Position numbers and translations under genes: made by a program. This document shows, piece by piece, positions 7,926 through 15,758 of a DNA stretch of 27,434 nt. Under the pieces are notes generated by a model, which saw only the letters and a list, made by a program, of their open reading frames with translations, ran no database searches and was not told where the DNA came from. The stretch is from CAVYGN01 sp964413265. GTDB taxonomy: Bacteria; Spirochaetota; Brevinematia; Brevinematales; JAOACQ01. Where the stretch lies: contig CAYPRX010000123.1 in NCBI GenBank assembly GCA_964413265.1, forward strand, positions 1 through 27,434, written 5' to 3'. The number at the start of each line of letters is the position of its first letter. Position 1 is the first letter of the stretch.

Positions 7926-8861
7926 ATGATATCAGTGAAGGGATTAAAAAAGTATTACGGGGAAGTGAAAGCTGTCGATGGAATCGATTTTACTATTCGA
8001 AAAGGGGAGATAGTAGGTTTATTAGGGCCTAATGGAGCGGGTAAGACGACGACACTGCGGGTCCTGACGGGTTATTTAACCCCTACTGATGGTGATGTGA
8101 GTATAGACAATATGAGCGTGATTGATAATTTGAGTAATATAAAAAAAGTTATCGGATATCTTCCGGAGTCAGCGCCCTTATATGGAGATATGGTTGTTTA
8201 TGATTATCTTGAATTTATTGCAAGAATTCAGGAAGTCAGAGATGATGAGATCGGTAAAAGGATACATTATGTTTCAGATAAATGCGGTCTCGCTCCTGTT
8301 ATTGACAAGAAAATTTCAGAGCTATCAAAGGGCTATAAACAAAGAGTCGGTCTGGCGCATGCCATCATTCACGATCCGGCATTCCTCATTCTGGATGAAC
8401 CGACAAGCGGGCTTGACCCCAACCAGATAATTGAGATAAGAGAATTGATCAAGGAACTCGGACGGGAAAAGACAGTCATTGTTTCCACTCATATTTTAAG
8501 CGAGGTGGAGGCTACATGCAGCAGGGTTATCATTATTAATAACGGAAATATCATCAAGGATGATTCCACTGACAAACTCATTTCGGAAGCCGGTACGGCT
8601 GATGCCGTCTCTCTTCAAATAAAAACTTCGGATTCTAAAAAAGCCATAAAGGATCTTCTTACTTTCAAAGGCGTTAATAAGATCGAGATTAACGACGGTG
8701 CAAAGGGTATGAAAGAAGTAATGGTTTATTCCGATTCCGGAAACGATTTGAGGGAAGAAATATATAAAAAGATCAGAGAAAGCGATTGGATTCTAATCGA
8801 GATGAGAAAGGAACGGCAGACGCTTGAAAGTATCTTCCAGGAATTGACGAAGGAGGCTTGA
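7926..8861 (+). CDS. ABC transporter ATP-binding protein (GldA-like, ABC-2 type)
   Basis: The energy subunit of an ABC-2-type exporter on the cytoplasmic face. Walker A GPNGAGKT is at residues 34-41, the signature LSKGYKQR at 133-140, Walker B LILDEP at 154-159, the D-loop SGLDP next to it, and the H-loop STH ends at 189. The region after residue 215 is a small C-terminal domain, typical of the GldA/CcmA class of drug- or polysaccharide-like exporters. GAGGAG precedes the ATG. The permease starts 1 base after the stop, and two auxiliary genes follow, so this is the first gene of a four-gene transcript. Family is certain; substrate is unknown. Confidence 0.93.
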   Translation: MISVKGLKKYYGEVKAVDGIDFTIRKGEIVGLLGPNGAGKTTTLRVLTGYLTPTDGDVSIDNMSVIDNLSNIKKVIGYLPESAPLYGDMVVYDYLEFIARIQEVRDDEIGKRIHYVSDKCGLAPVIDKKISELSKGYKQRVGLAHAIIHDPAFLILDEPTSGLDPNQIIEIRELIKELGREKTVIVSTHILSEVEATCSRVIIINNGNIIKDDSTDKLISEAGTADAVSLQIKTSDSKKAIKDLLTFKGVNKIEINDGAKGMKEVMVYSDSGNDLREEIYKKIRESDWILIEMRKERQTLESIFQELTKEA

Positions 8862-8862
8862 A

Positions 8863-9588
8863 ATGAATGAGGGTTTAATTAATTATAAAAAAATATGGAT
8901 CTTATTTAAAAAAGAGATCCGGTTCTTTTTCTTTTCCCCTATAGCTTATATTTTTATCTGCGTATTTCTTATTTTTGCAGGCTGGGTTTTCTTTTCACAG
9001 CTCTTTTTATTCAATCAGGCGGAAATGCGTGCATTTTTTGAGATTCTCCCCTTTTTCCTTGCATTCATCATTCCCGCGGTAACAATGGGACAGTTTTCAG
9101 AAGAATTCAGTGTAGGTTCATATGAAATGATAAGCACCACCTCAATTTCACTGTTAGACATTATACTGGGAAAGTTTTTTGCCGCATGCGCTTTTCTGAT
9201 TATAGCAATTATCCCGACATTCATTTTCCCGATAAGCATAGCTTTCCTTGGTGAACTTGACTTCGGTCCTGTTCTGTGCGGTTATATAGGTTCATTTTTA
9301 CTTATTGGGGCATTCGCGGCCATAGGAATTTTCTCATCATCACTGACCAGGAATCAAATTGTGTCTCTGATTGTTTCAATTGCAATCTGTGTCCCGCTAA
9401 CCTTTATAGTTTTTATGGAACAGTATCTTCCACCCTTCTTTTCGGATATTATCAATAATTTGTCTGCCGCAGCAAGGTTTGGAAATATTGCCAAAGGAGT
9501 TATCGATTGGCGGGATGTATTGTATTTTCTCTCTGTGATCGTTATCGCTTTGTATTCAACAAAACTTGTACTTGAACGCAAAAAGTAG
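8863..9588 (+). CDS. ABC-2 type permease (GldF-like)
   Basis: A 241-residue integral membrane protein with about six helices: the first at about residues 24-46 (after a basic, Phe-rich WILFKKEIRFFFFSPIAYI start that is typical of this family), then 62-80, 101-125, 139-160, 165-185 and a last one near 218-236. MGQFSEEFSVGSYEMISTT between helices 2 and 3 matches the GldF/ABC-2 coupling region. AAGGAGG inside the end of the ATPase gene serves as its ribosome-binding site. It should pair as a dimer with the preceding ATPase. Only one permease is present, so a homodimer is inferred. Confidence 0.88.
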   Translation: MNEGLINYKKIWILFKKEIRFFFFSPIAYIFICVFLIFAGWVFFSQLFLFNQAEMRAFFEILPFFLAFIIPAVTMGQFSEEFSVGSYEMISTTSISLLDIILGKFFAACAFLIIAIIPTFIFPISIAFLGELDFGPVLCGYIGSFLLIGAFAAIGIFSSSLTRNQIVSLIVSIAICVPLTFIVFMEQYLPPFFSDIINNLSAAARFGNIAKGVIDWRDVLYFLSVIVIALYSTKLVLERKK

Positions 9589-9610
9589 AATTGATGAAGG
9601 AGAAATGTTT

Positions 9611-11764
9611 ATGAAACCTGAAATCCGTAAACAGCGGATGGATAGCCTTACAACCTACCTTATAGTAGTCGGTATTATACTCGTATTGAATATCGTAAGT
9701 TCAGGCCTATCTCTGGTACTCGACCTGACCGGTCAGAAGGTTTATTCCATAGCGCCAGAAAGCAGAATGGTTGTTAAAAAGCTTACGGATCCTATGACAG
9801 TCAAGATATTCTTTACACCCGGCCTTCCCTCCCCGTATAACACTATCGAGAGATATCTAAAAGATATTATGACTGAATATAAACAGGCCAGTTCTTATAA
9901 CAATTTCCGGTATGAATTCGTTAATATGGTAAAATATCCGGATGAGGCTATGGAATATGGCATTTATCCGGTTCAGATAAGAGTTATAGAAAAAGACCAG
10001 ATCCAGATGAAGAAAGCCTATATAGGAATGGTATTTCTTCATGCCAATATGGTCGAGAGGATCCCTCAGATTAGATACACTGAAGGGCTTGAGTATAACA
10101 TTACCTCGATTATCAGGAAAATGATAAATAAGATAGACTGGCTCAATTCGCTTAAAGAAAATATTAAGATCGAACTGATAGCATCATCTGACATACCCCC
10201 CCTTATGGCCGCATCGACAAACGGATATAGTGAGATAGCGGTTAGTCCGGAACTTGTTTCCAGGATCAGCAATATTTTCAACTCGCTTAATTCGAAAATG
10301 ATGGGTAAGCTTGAATTTCATTACATTGATCCCGCTCGCGATAAAGCGGCACTTACAGAGTCTGTAAAAAATAATTTTCATCCAATTGTATGGAAAACTG
10401 TTACTGATGACAGGGGCCGGAACTATCCCGCCGGCTCGGGTTATGTGGGAATGATGATCGAATACAGCGGCAGTACCAGGATTATTAATTTATTAATGGA
10501 AGACTTGATGGGTAATCCCTTTATAATGAATTTGAATAATTTTGAGGAACTGTTGCAGGGAGCCGTAGATGATCTCATAAGGGTCAATCCCAAGGTGGGG
10601 TATCTTACTGGCGATATGGAATCCGAACCCTGGGATTATACAAGATTTGGCGGACAGGAAAGTCCTGATTCTGCATCAAAATATGCGGATTTTATAAATA
10701 AGGATTATGAATTTGTCCCGGTTTCGCTTAAAAACGGAAAGATACCGGATGGAATAAATGCCCTTGTTATCCTTGATCCGAAGGCTCCGATGACGCCTTA
10801 TGAGTTATATCAGATCGATCAATTCATTATGTCGGGAAAGCCGGTAGCATTTTTCACTCCGGGCCTTTTCTTTCCCCCCGCCAACCCTCAATCGCAGGAA
10901 GAAGTGCCCAGAGGATACAGATCAATATCAGGTTTAGACAAGCTGATAGAAAATTACGGTATAAGAATAAATACGAATCTGGTCCTGGATGACCTTTCTT
11001 ATTACAAACCGATTCTTGAGAATCATGAGCAGATAGATGTCGAATATGCTCCTCTTATTGAGAAGGAGAATATCTCAAAGGATCATGAGATAACAAAAAA
11101 TATTAAGGGATTGTTATTTGTTTCTGCATCTTCACTTGAACCTGTTAGCGAAAAGATTAAAAGCAATAAGCTGATATTCATACCCCTCATTAAAAGTTCA
11201 AAAAGATCATGGGAACAGGGTGAGGGCGTAGTGCTGGATTACAGGTTCTTAAAGCCGAGGGCTGATACAAAGTTCGCCCAATATACCCTTGCAGCAGTGC
11301 TTGAAGGGCATTTTAACAGTTATTTTGACGACAAGCCCATACCGGCGGAACCTCCTGTAACGAATAAGGTAAAAAAGGCAACAAAGGAAGTCATCACCGG
11401 TGATAAAAAAGCTCTCTTCATGGGCTTCACTGATAAGGCAAGGATACTTGTCATTCCCGATTCGGATATAGTGAAAAATACAGTGCTTGATGAGGAGGGA
11501 ATAAGCCCTAACGATATTTTTGCCAAAAAGGTTGTCGACTGGCTTGTAGGGGATTCTACCCTGATCCAGATAAGGGATAAGGGGCTCAGATATAACCCGC
11601 TGAAAGCTACATCCGACCAGGTAAAAGGATTTATCAGGATATTGAATCTGATTGCGGCTCCTCTTCTTATAATCATTCTTGGGCTTTTGCTCTGGAGACT
11701 TGATCTGAGGAGAAGGGAATCCATAAAAAAAGAATTCCTTAAATATGCTGAAAAGGAGCAATAA
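9611..11764 (+). CDS. GldG-like auxiliary ABC protein (ABC_transp_aux family)
   Basis: A 717-residue protein anchored by an N-terminal helix (about 15-37) and a C-terminal helix (near 680-703) followed by a basic tail, with a large periplasmic part between them. The opening after the first helix (DLTGQKVYSIAPESRMVVKKL, then VKIFFTPGLPSPYN) is characteristic of GldG-type proteins, which accompany GldA/GldF in gliding bacteria and also occur in spirochaetes and other non-gliders. Role unknown; possibly a periplasmic partner of the exporter. I chose ATG 9611, eight bases after AAGGAG; ATG 9605 is only two bases from that site. The reading frame stays open upstream into the permease gene but lacks support. 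Confidence 0.85.
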   Translation: MKPEIRKQRMDSLTTYLIVVGIILVLNIVSSGLSLVLDLTGQKVYSIAPESRMVVKKLTDPMTVKIFFTPGLPSPYNTIERYLKDIMTEYKQASSYNNFRYEFVNMVKYPDEAMEYGIYPVQIRVIEKDQIQMKKAYIGMVFLHANMVERIPQIRYTEGLEYNITSIIRKMINKIDWLNSLKENIKIELIASSDIPPLMAASTNGYSEIAVSPELVSRISNIFNSLNSKMMGKLEFHYIDPARDKAALTESVKNNFHPIVWKTVTDDRGRNYPAGSGYVGMMIEYSGSTRIINLLMEDLMGNPFIMNLNNFEELLQGAVDDLIRVNPKVGYLTGDMESEPWDYTRFGGQESPDSASKYADFINKDYEFVPVSLKNGKIPDGINALVILDPKAPMTPYELYQIDQFIMSGKPVAFFTPGLFFPPANPQSQEEVPRGYRSISGLDKLIENYGIRINTNLVLDDLSYYKPILENHEQIDVEYAPLIEKENISKDHEITKNIKGLLFVSASSLEPVSEKIKSNKLIFIPLIKSSKRSWEQGEGVVLDYRFLKPRADTKFAQYTLAAVLEGHFNSYFDDKPIPAEPPVTNKVKKATKEVITGDKKALFMGFTDKARILVIPDSDIVKNTVLDEEGISPNDIFAKKVVDWLVGDSTLIQIRDKGLRYNPLKATSDQVKGFIRILNLIAAPLLIIILGLLLWRLDLRRRESIKKEFLKYAEKEQ

Positions 11765-12688
11765 ATGAAAAACCGGACGAAATATATTGCCTTAATATCC
11801 ATACTGGCGATCCTTCTACTCATATGGTTACTTCTGGAATTAAATCCTGAAAAAACATACAGGGTCCCGGATATCAAGGCTCCCACCAATATAACAGGAA
11901 TAGTGATAGTGAAGGGGACCGGTGAAAAAATCATTCTTACCTTAACAAACGGAAATTGGATGCTTGAACCTGGGGATTATTTCGCTGATGTCAGGGATGT
12001 AAACTTAATGCTCGAAGCGCTTAAGAGTTTTGAAATAACTGACCTTGTCAGCGGTGGATCTCTTGTAAATTATAATCTTGATGCTTTAAACAGGATTGAG
12101 GTAAAGGCTTATGACGGCAGCAGAGAAGTAATGCATGTTTATATAGGAAAGATAAGTGCCACCTTCAAGCATACTTATGTCCAGTTTGACGATGATGCTA
12201 ATGTATATCAGGCTAAAAAGACGTTTAACGAGTACTTCAACAAGAGCTTCGACGGCTTAATATCAAGGAATATTACTGAACTTGATAAAGATAGTCTTGT
12301 CCAGGTCAGGATAAAAGAAAACGGAAAAGAATATCTCTTAAGCGTTATGAAGTCTTCTTCAACGAACAAAAATGAAATATCCGGTGAAGTCCGCTGGAAA
12401 GCGTCCTGGAAAAGAACTCTGCCTGATAATGCCAGGGTGAATTCCTTTCTGCAGAAAATAACCCCGCTGACTGCTGACGGTCTTGCTCCGGGTAAAATGG
12501 GAGTTAAAACTCCATATCTCAGGCTTATTGAACTTAAAACTGAAAAGGAAACTGTATCGATGTATATTATCAGACAGGAAAATACCAGGGATAAATTCTA
12601 TATTGTGGGTGTGAAAGGTAATCCCTCTCTGTTCAAAGTTTTTAAGGATCAGGGCAAAAATCTGATGGAAAATATAAAGGAATTTTAA
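11765..12688 (+). CDS. DUF4340-type membrane-anchored protein
   Basis: The 307-residue product has one N-terminal helix (about 7-25) and an extracytoplasmic beta-rich body. Segments such as GNWMLEPGDYFADVRDVNLMLEALKSF, a threonine/leucine-rich IVIVKG strand before it, LSVMK and VSMYIIRQE repeats fit the DUF4340 family, which is regularly encoded next to GldG-like genes. Function is unknown; it is presumably the fourth component of the ABC system. It starts directly after the TAA of the GldG-like gene, with AAGGAG six bases upstream. No terminator follows in the 64 bases before the next gene. Confidence 0.8.
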   Translation: MKNRTKYIALISILAILLLIWLLLELNPEKTYRVPDIKAPTNITGIVIVKGTGEKIILTLTNGNWMLEPGDYFADVRDVNLMLEALKSFEITDLVSGGSLVNYNLDALNRIEVKAYDGSREVMHVYIGKISATFKHTYVQFDDDANVYQAKKTFNEYFNKSFDGLISRNITELDKDSLVQVRIKENGKEYLLSVMKSSSTNKNEISGEVRWKASWKRTLPDNARVNSFLQKITPLTADGLAPGKMGVKTPYLRLIELKTEKETVSMYIIRQENTRDKFYIVGVKGNPSLFKVFKDQGKNLMENIKEF

Positions 12689-12752
12689 TGTTTTTATATT
12701 CCTTTTTCCTCCTGTCGATATAGATATTGATATTGAGAATTCGGGAGCGTGA

Positions 12753-13169
12753 ATGGTGGAAAATGAGGAAAGAATATCTCTTATAAGGCGTGGAAACGAG
12801 CTTTTCAACCAGGGGGATTATGCAAATTCCCTTAAGATATTTCTAATGACTGACTATAAAGACGGCATTATCCGTGTAGCAGATTTTCTGTATTTTGATA
12901 AAAAAGATAAAATAAGTGCTGTAAAGCTTTATAAAAGAGCCGGACACCAGAAAGTTATAGATGAATTTTCAGAGAGAGTGGCGCAGCTTATAAAATTACT
13001 TCTATCAGAGGATAAGATTATTAAACAGATCTTAGGGGCGGAAGCGCAGGCAGATGCTGCACCCAGTTCGGTAATCCAGGAGTGGAAACCGGAAGTAATA
13101 AAGAGCGACGATATTTTGAAAATAGACGAAGGGAAGGAAGATAAAGAAAGCGGTAAGATGCAGCCGTGA
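12753..13169 (+). CDS. Small TPR-like protein of unknown function
   Basis: A 138-residue soluble protein without signal peptide. LIRRGNELFNQGDYANSLKIF (9-29) has the helix-turn-helix pattern of a tetratricopeptide repeat, followed by a second, degenerate pair (KISAVKLYKRAG) and a polar, acidic tail (about 95-138) that looks disordered. TPR proteins mediate protein contacts; no catalytic residues are seen. GGGAG lies five bases before the ATG. Its TGA is overlapped by the GTG start of rsmI (GTGA), so the two are translationally coupled. It could be a small adaptor for RsmI or just an operon neighbour. Confidence 0.75.
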   Translation: MVENEERISLIRRGNELFNQGDYANSLKIFLMTDYKDGIIRVADFLYFDKKDKISAVKLYKRAGHQKVIDEFSERVAQLIKLLLSEDKIIKQILGAEAQADAAPSSVIQEWKPEVIKSDDILKIDEGKEDKESGKMQP

Positions 13170-13840
13170 GCGGTACATTATTTGTGGTTTCTACCCCTAT
13201 AGGTAATCTGGGAGATATCACACTCAGAGCCCTGGAAATATTAAAGAACGTAGATATAATCGCCTGTGAGAACATAGAGAGGCATTTGAAGCTTCTTAAT
13301 CATTACGGCATAAAGAAGCGTATGATTACATACTCCCCCGCCAATGAAAAAAACAGCTCAAAAGGTATCATAAAACTCCTTCTGGAGGGCAGGAATATAG
13401 CCCTTGTCAGCGATGCGGGAGTTCCAGGCCTGTCAGATCCTGGAGCCGTATTGCTGGAAGAAGCCAGGAAGAATTTTATAAAGACATTACCTGTTCCCGG
13501 AGTATCGGCTCTGACCACCCTTCTTTCGATATCAGGCATGTCATTCAAAAAAACAATATTCATCGGATATTTGCCGAAAGCCATATCACGCATAGAAAAG
13601 GAATTTTATCGTCATAAGGATTTTAACGGAGCTATTGTTTTTTTTGCAAACCAGAGACATGTAAAAAATGTACTTTTTCTGATTAATAAAATATTCGGTA
13701 ATGTCGATGTTATTATAGGAAGGGAGATGACAAAAATTAATGAAGAATATATTCGTGATAAAGTCGGCTGTATTCTTGAGAGGGGTTTTGAGGAAAGAGG
13801 GGAGTTTACAATTTTAATTCATAACAGGTTAAAGAAATAG
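13166..13840 (+). CDS. rsmI: 16S rRNA 2'-O-ribose C1402 methyltransferase RsmI, short form
   Basis: RsmI methylates the 2'-OH of C1402 in the ribosomal decoding centre using SAM. Typical motifs are VSTPIGNLGDITLRALE (8-24), SDAGVPGLSDPG (82-93), PVPGVSAL (109-116), FIGYLP (132-137) and REMTK(I)NEE near 190. Two things are odd. The usual EDTR-type motif is ENIE here (35-38), losing the Asp and Thr. The protein has 224 residues against roughly 280 in E. coli, so the small C-terminal domain is absent. The GTG start at 13166 overlaps the stop of the TPR-like gene and has no strong Shine-Dalgarno, as expected for coupled translation. Confidence 0.9.
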   Translation: MSGTLFVVSTPIGNLGDITLRALEILKNVDIIACENIERHLKLLNHYGIKKRMITYSPANEKNSSKGIIKLLLEGRNIALVSDAGVPGLSDPGAVLLEEARKNFIKTLPVPGVSALTTLLSISGMSFKKTIFIGYLPKAISRIEKEFYRHKDFNGAIVFFANQRHVKNVLFLINKIFGNVDVIIGREMTKINEEYIRDKVGCILERGFEERGEFTILIHNRLKK

Positions 13841-13912
13841 AATTATCATGGACGGACCCCGGTTTTTTTTAAGCGCATAAGAAAAATAAATTTTGAGAAG
13901 CTGGCGTTTTTC

Positions 13913-13940
13913 TAAAGATTATTCTAAAATTAACCGAAAA
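13913..13940 (+). promoter_or_regulatory. Candidate sigma28 (FliA) promoter of flgM
   Basis: TAAAGATT (13913-13920) matches the sigma28 -35 consensus TAAAGTTT at 7/8 positions, and ACCGAAAA (13933-13940) matches GCCGATAA at 6/8. The gap is 12 bases instead of 11. It lies 27 bases before the flgM ATG. Known biology supports it, since flgM is often controlled by the sigma factor its product inhibits, but one extra spacer base and two -10 mismatches leave doubt. Confidence 0.42.
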
Positions 13941-13967
13941 ATAAACCGTCGTAAGAGGAGGTCCTTT

Positions 13968-14258
13968 ATGGAAATTCGTGGAGTGGACAATGTTCGTGGA
14001 ATTGACAACAATTCTAAGATAAACAAGATTGTCAAAAAGGATAGCGATTCCGTTCAAGTCCCTGATTCTGCCGATATTTCCAAGGAAGCGAAGCAGCTGG
14101 CTGAAGAAGCGAAAATCCGCGAAACGATGGCCAGGGTGCCCGACATAAGAGAGGATAAAGTCCAGGAAGCTAAGGAAAAACTCCAGAATGGCTCTTACAA
14201 CAAGGAAGAAGTGATGAACACAGTCGCTGAAAGACTGATGAAAGTGCTGGGTCTATAG
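13968..14258 (+). CDS. flgM: Anti-sigma-28 factor FlgM
   Basis: FlgM holds sigma28 (FliA/WhiG-type) inactive until the flagellar hook-basal body is complete, then is exported. The 96-residue product has the usual disordered, polar N-terminal half (about 1-35) and a helical sigma-binding C-terminal half with SADISKEAKQL (34-44), RVPDIREDKVQEAKEKL (56-72), the diagnostic part, and NGSYN followed by a last amphipathic helix (VAERLMKVLGL). ATG 13968 follows AGGAGG by six bases; a longer frame from 13893 adds a basic leader with no ribosome-binding site. It is followed by a strong terminator, so it ends its transcript. Confidence 0.9.
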   Translation: MEIRGVDNVRGIDNNSKINKIVKKDSDSVQVPDSADISKEAKQLAEEAKIRETMARVPDIREDKVQEAKEKLQNGSYNKEEVMNTVAERLMKVLGL

Positions 14259-14297
14259 GTAATAACAGAGTAATTAGGATTTTAAATCTTTATTGAT

Positions 14298-14333
14298 AAA
14301 AACACCTGCGGTAATGCCGCAGGTGTTTTTTTT
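14298..14333 (+). terminator. Rho-independent terminator after flgM
   Basis: ACACCTGCGG (14302-14311) pairs perfectly with CCGCAGGTGT (14317-14326) around a five-base loop; flanking A and T residues can lengthen the stem. A run of eight T residues (14326-14333) follows directly. It separates flgM from der. Confidence 0.93.
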
Positions 14334-14353
14334 GCCCCGTGTTTATTGTCAAA

Positions 14354-14382
14354 TTGCTTAAAGTAATGCATTCAATTATAAT
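14354..14382 (+). promoter_or_regulatory. Sigma70-type promoter immediately before der
   Basis: TTGCTT (14354-14359) and a perfect TATAAT (14377-14382) are 17 bases apart. A normal start point six to seven bases past the -10 falls at about 14389, inside the first possible ATG of der (14388), so the mRNA would be leaderless or nearly so. Confidence 0.55.
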
Positions 14383-14387
14383 GAGAT

Positions 14388-15719
14388 ATGAAAAATAATA
14401 TGCCAGTAGTCGCAATTGTCGGAAGGCCGAATGTAGGAAAATCCTCATTGTTCAACCTTCTTATTGGGGAAAGAAAATCAATAGTTGATAAGATGGAGGG
14501 AGTTACCCGCGATATAAATATCGGCATTGTCAGGACAGGACAGGTTTCTTACAAACTTCTCGATACTGCCGGGTACATTGAGAAAAGAGATAAATTTAAT
14601 AAACTTGTTCAGGAGAAAATAAAGGAAGCGATAGAAGGAACAGATCTGATTTTATTCATCGTAGACGGGAGAACTCCCAACCCTTTCGATGAAGATATCG
14701 CCCTGATTCTGAAAAGAGAACAAAAACCTGTTATTATCATAGCAAATAAGCTTGATAACAGTGATATGGAAGTATTGGCAGATCAATTTTATCATCTTGG
14801 ATTCGATACAATCATACCTTTTTCGGTTTCACATAAAAGGGGTTATATCCAGATCAATGAAATTATAGAGGATATGCTGTCGCATTTGCAATATGTTAAG
14901 GAAGATATGCCTGAAGAAAATGAGATTAAGATTTCTATTGTTGGAAAGCCTAATGTCGGGAAATCCCTCTTAATTAACAGACTGCTTGGATATGAGAGAA
15001 GCATTGTATCGGATATACCCGGTACGACGAGAGACTCTGTTGATGATGTGTTCAGGTATTCCGGTTATTTAATTAGACTTATAGATACAGCCGGTTTGAA
15101 GCGGAAATCGAAAGTAACCGGCAGCGTAGAATATTACAGCAATGTCAGAACAGTCCAGACTATCGAGAGAAGCAATGTTGTCATAATGCTTATTGATGCT
15201 GCAGAACAAATTACACAACAGGACAGAAAAATCATTGAGATGGTAATCAGGAAGGGCAAAGCCCTTGTCATTGCATATAACAAGTGGGATTTGAAAAGGA
15301 CAAGGTCCAATGATGATTACAGGCAGATGGAGGGGACCCGCAAACTTACATACAAGGAAATAGGGATCTATCATTTTGTTCCTGTGGAATTCATATCGGC
15401 AATGGACGGGTACCGCATAGATAAACTGATGGAGACGGTATTCAGAGTTGACAGGGATTATCACTACCGGGTTCCTACAGCAGTATTAAATGAATGGCTT
15501 GCGAAGGAGTTCAGGGAAACCAATGCAAAAAGACCTTCTTCCAATCTCAGGATATATTATGCCACCCAGATCTATTCAGCTCCCCCCAAGTTCATGTTTT
15601 TTATAAATAAAAAGGAATATGTAAGAAAGGATTTTCCAAGACAGGCTGAAAATAAATTAAGAGAAGCATTTGAATTTACAGGTACTCCAATAAAAATAAT
15701 ATTCAAAGAAAAAGGGTAA
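14388..15719 (+). CDS. der: Ribosome assembly GTPase Der (EngA)
   Basis: Der is an essential double-GTPase needed for 50S subunit maturation. The first G domain has GRPNVGKS (12-19), DTAGYI (59-64) and NKLD (120-123); the second has GKPNVGKS (186-193), PGTTRDSV (211-218), DTAGLKRKSK (233-242) and NKWD (299-302); a KH-like domain fills the C-terminus. Length (443) is normal. ATG 14388 is the longest start, but ATG 14400 gives MPVVAIVGRPNVGKS, which matches the usual Der N-terminus. Neither has a Shine-Dalgarno, which is unusual in this window, and a promoter ends six bases before 14388. The giant envelope gene follows after 39 bases, probably on the same transcript. Confidence 0.96.
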   Translation: MKNNMPVVAIVGRPNVGKSSLFNLLIGERKSIVDKMEGVTRDINIGIVRTGQVSYKLLDTAGYIEKRDKFNKLVQEKIKEAIEGTDLILFIVDGRTPNPFDEDIALILKREQKPVIIIANKLDNSDMEVLADQFYHLGFDTIIPFSVSHKRGYIQINEIIEDMLSHLQYVKEDMPEENEIKISIVGKPNVGKSLLINRLLGYERSIVSDIPGTTRDSVDDVFRYSGYLIRLIDTAGLKRKSKVTGSVEYYSNVRTVQTIERSNVVIMLIDAAEQITQQDRKIIEMVIRKGKALVIAYNKWDLKRTRSNDDYRQMEGTRKLTYKEIGIYHFVPVEFISAMDGYRIDKLMETVFRVDRDYHYRVPTAVLNEWLAKEFRETNAKRPSSNLRIYYATQIYSAPPKFMFFINKKEYVRKDFPRQAENKLREAFEFTGTPIKIIFKEKG

Positions 15720-15758
15720 AATGTGAGATATTATGGCTATCCATGAACAGGAGGTAAG

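Noticed and set aside
11320..11934. 204-codon open frame on the minus strand inside the GldG-like and DUF4340 genes
   Set aside because: It lies opposite well-supported coding frames and reads as a low-complexity Ser/Phe/Ile-rich product with no ribosome-binding site or family pattern.
13850..13869. GC-rich stretch followed by eight T residues after rsmI
   Set aside because: Only a three- to four-base stem with a bulge can be drawn before the T-run, too weak to call a terminator.
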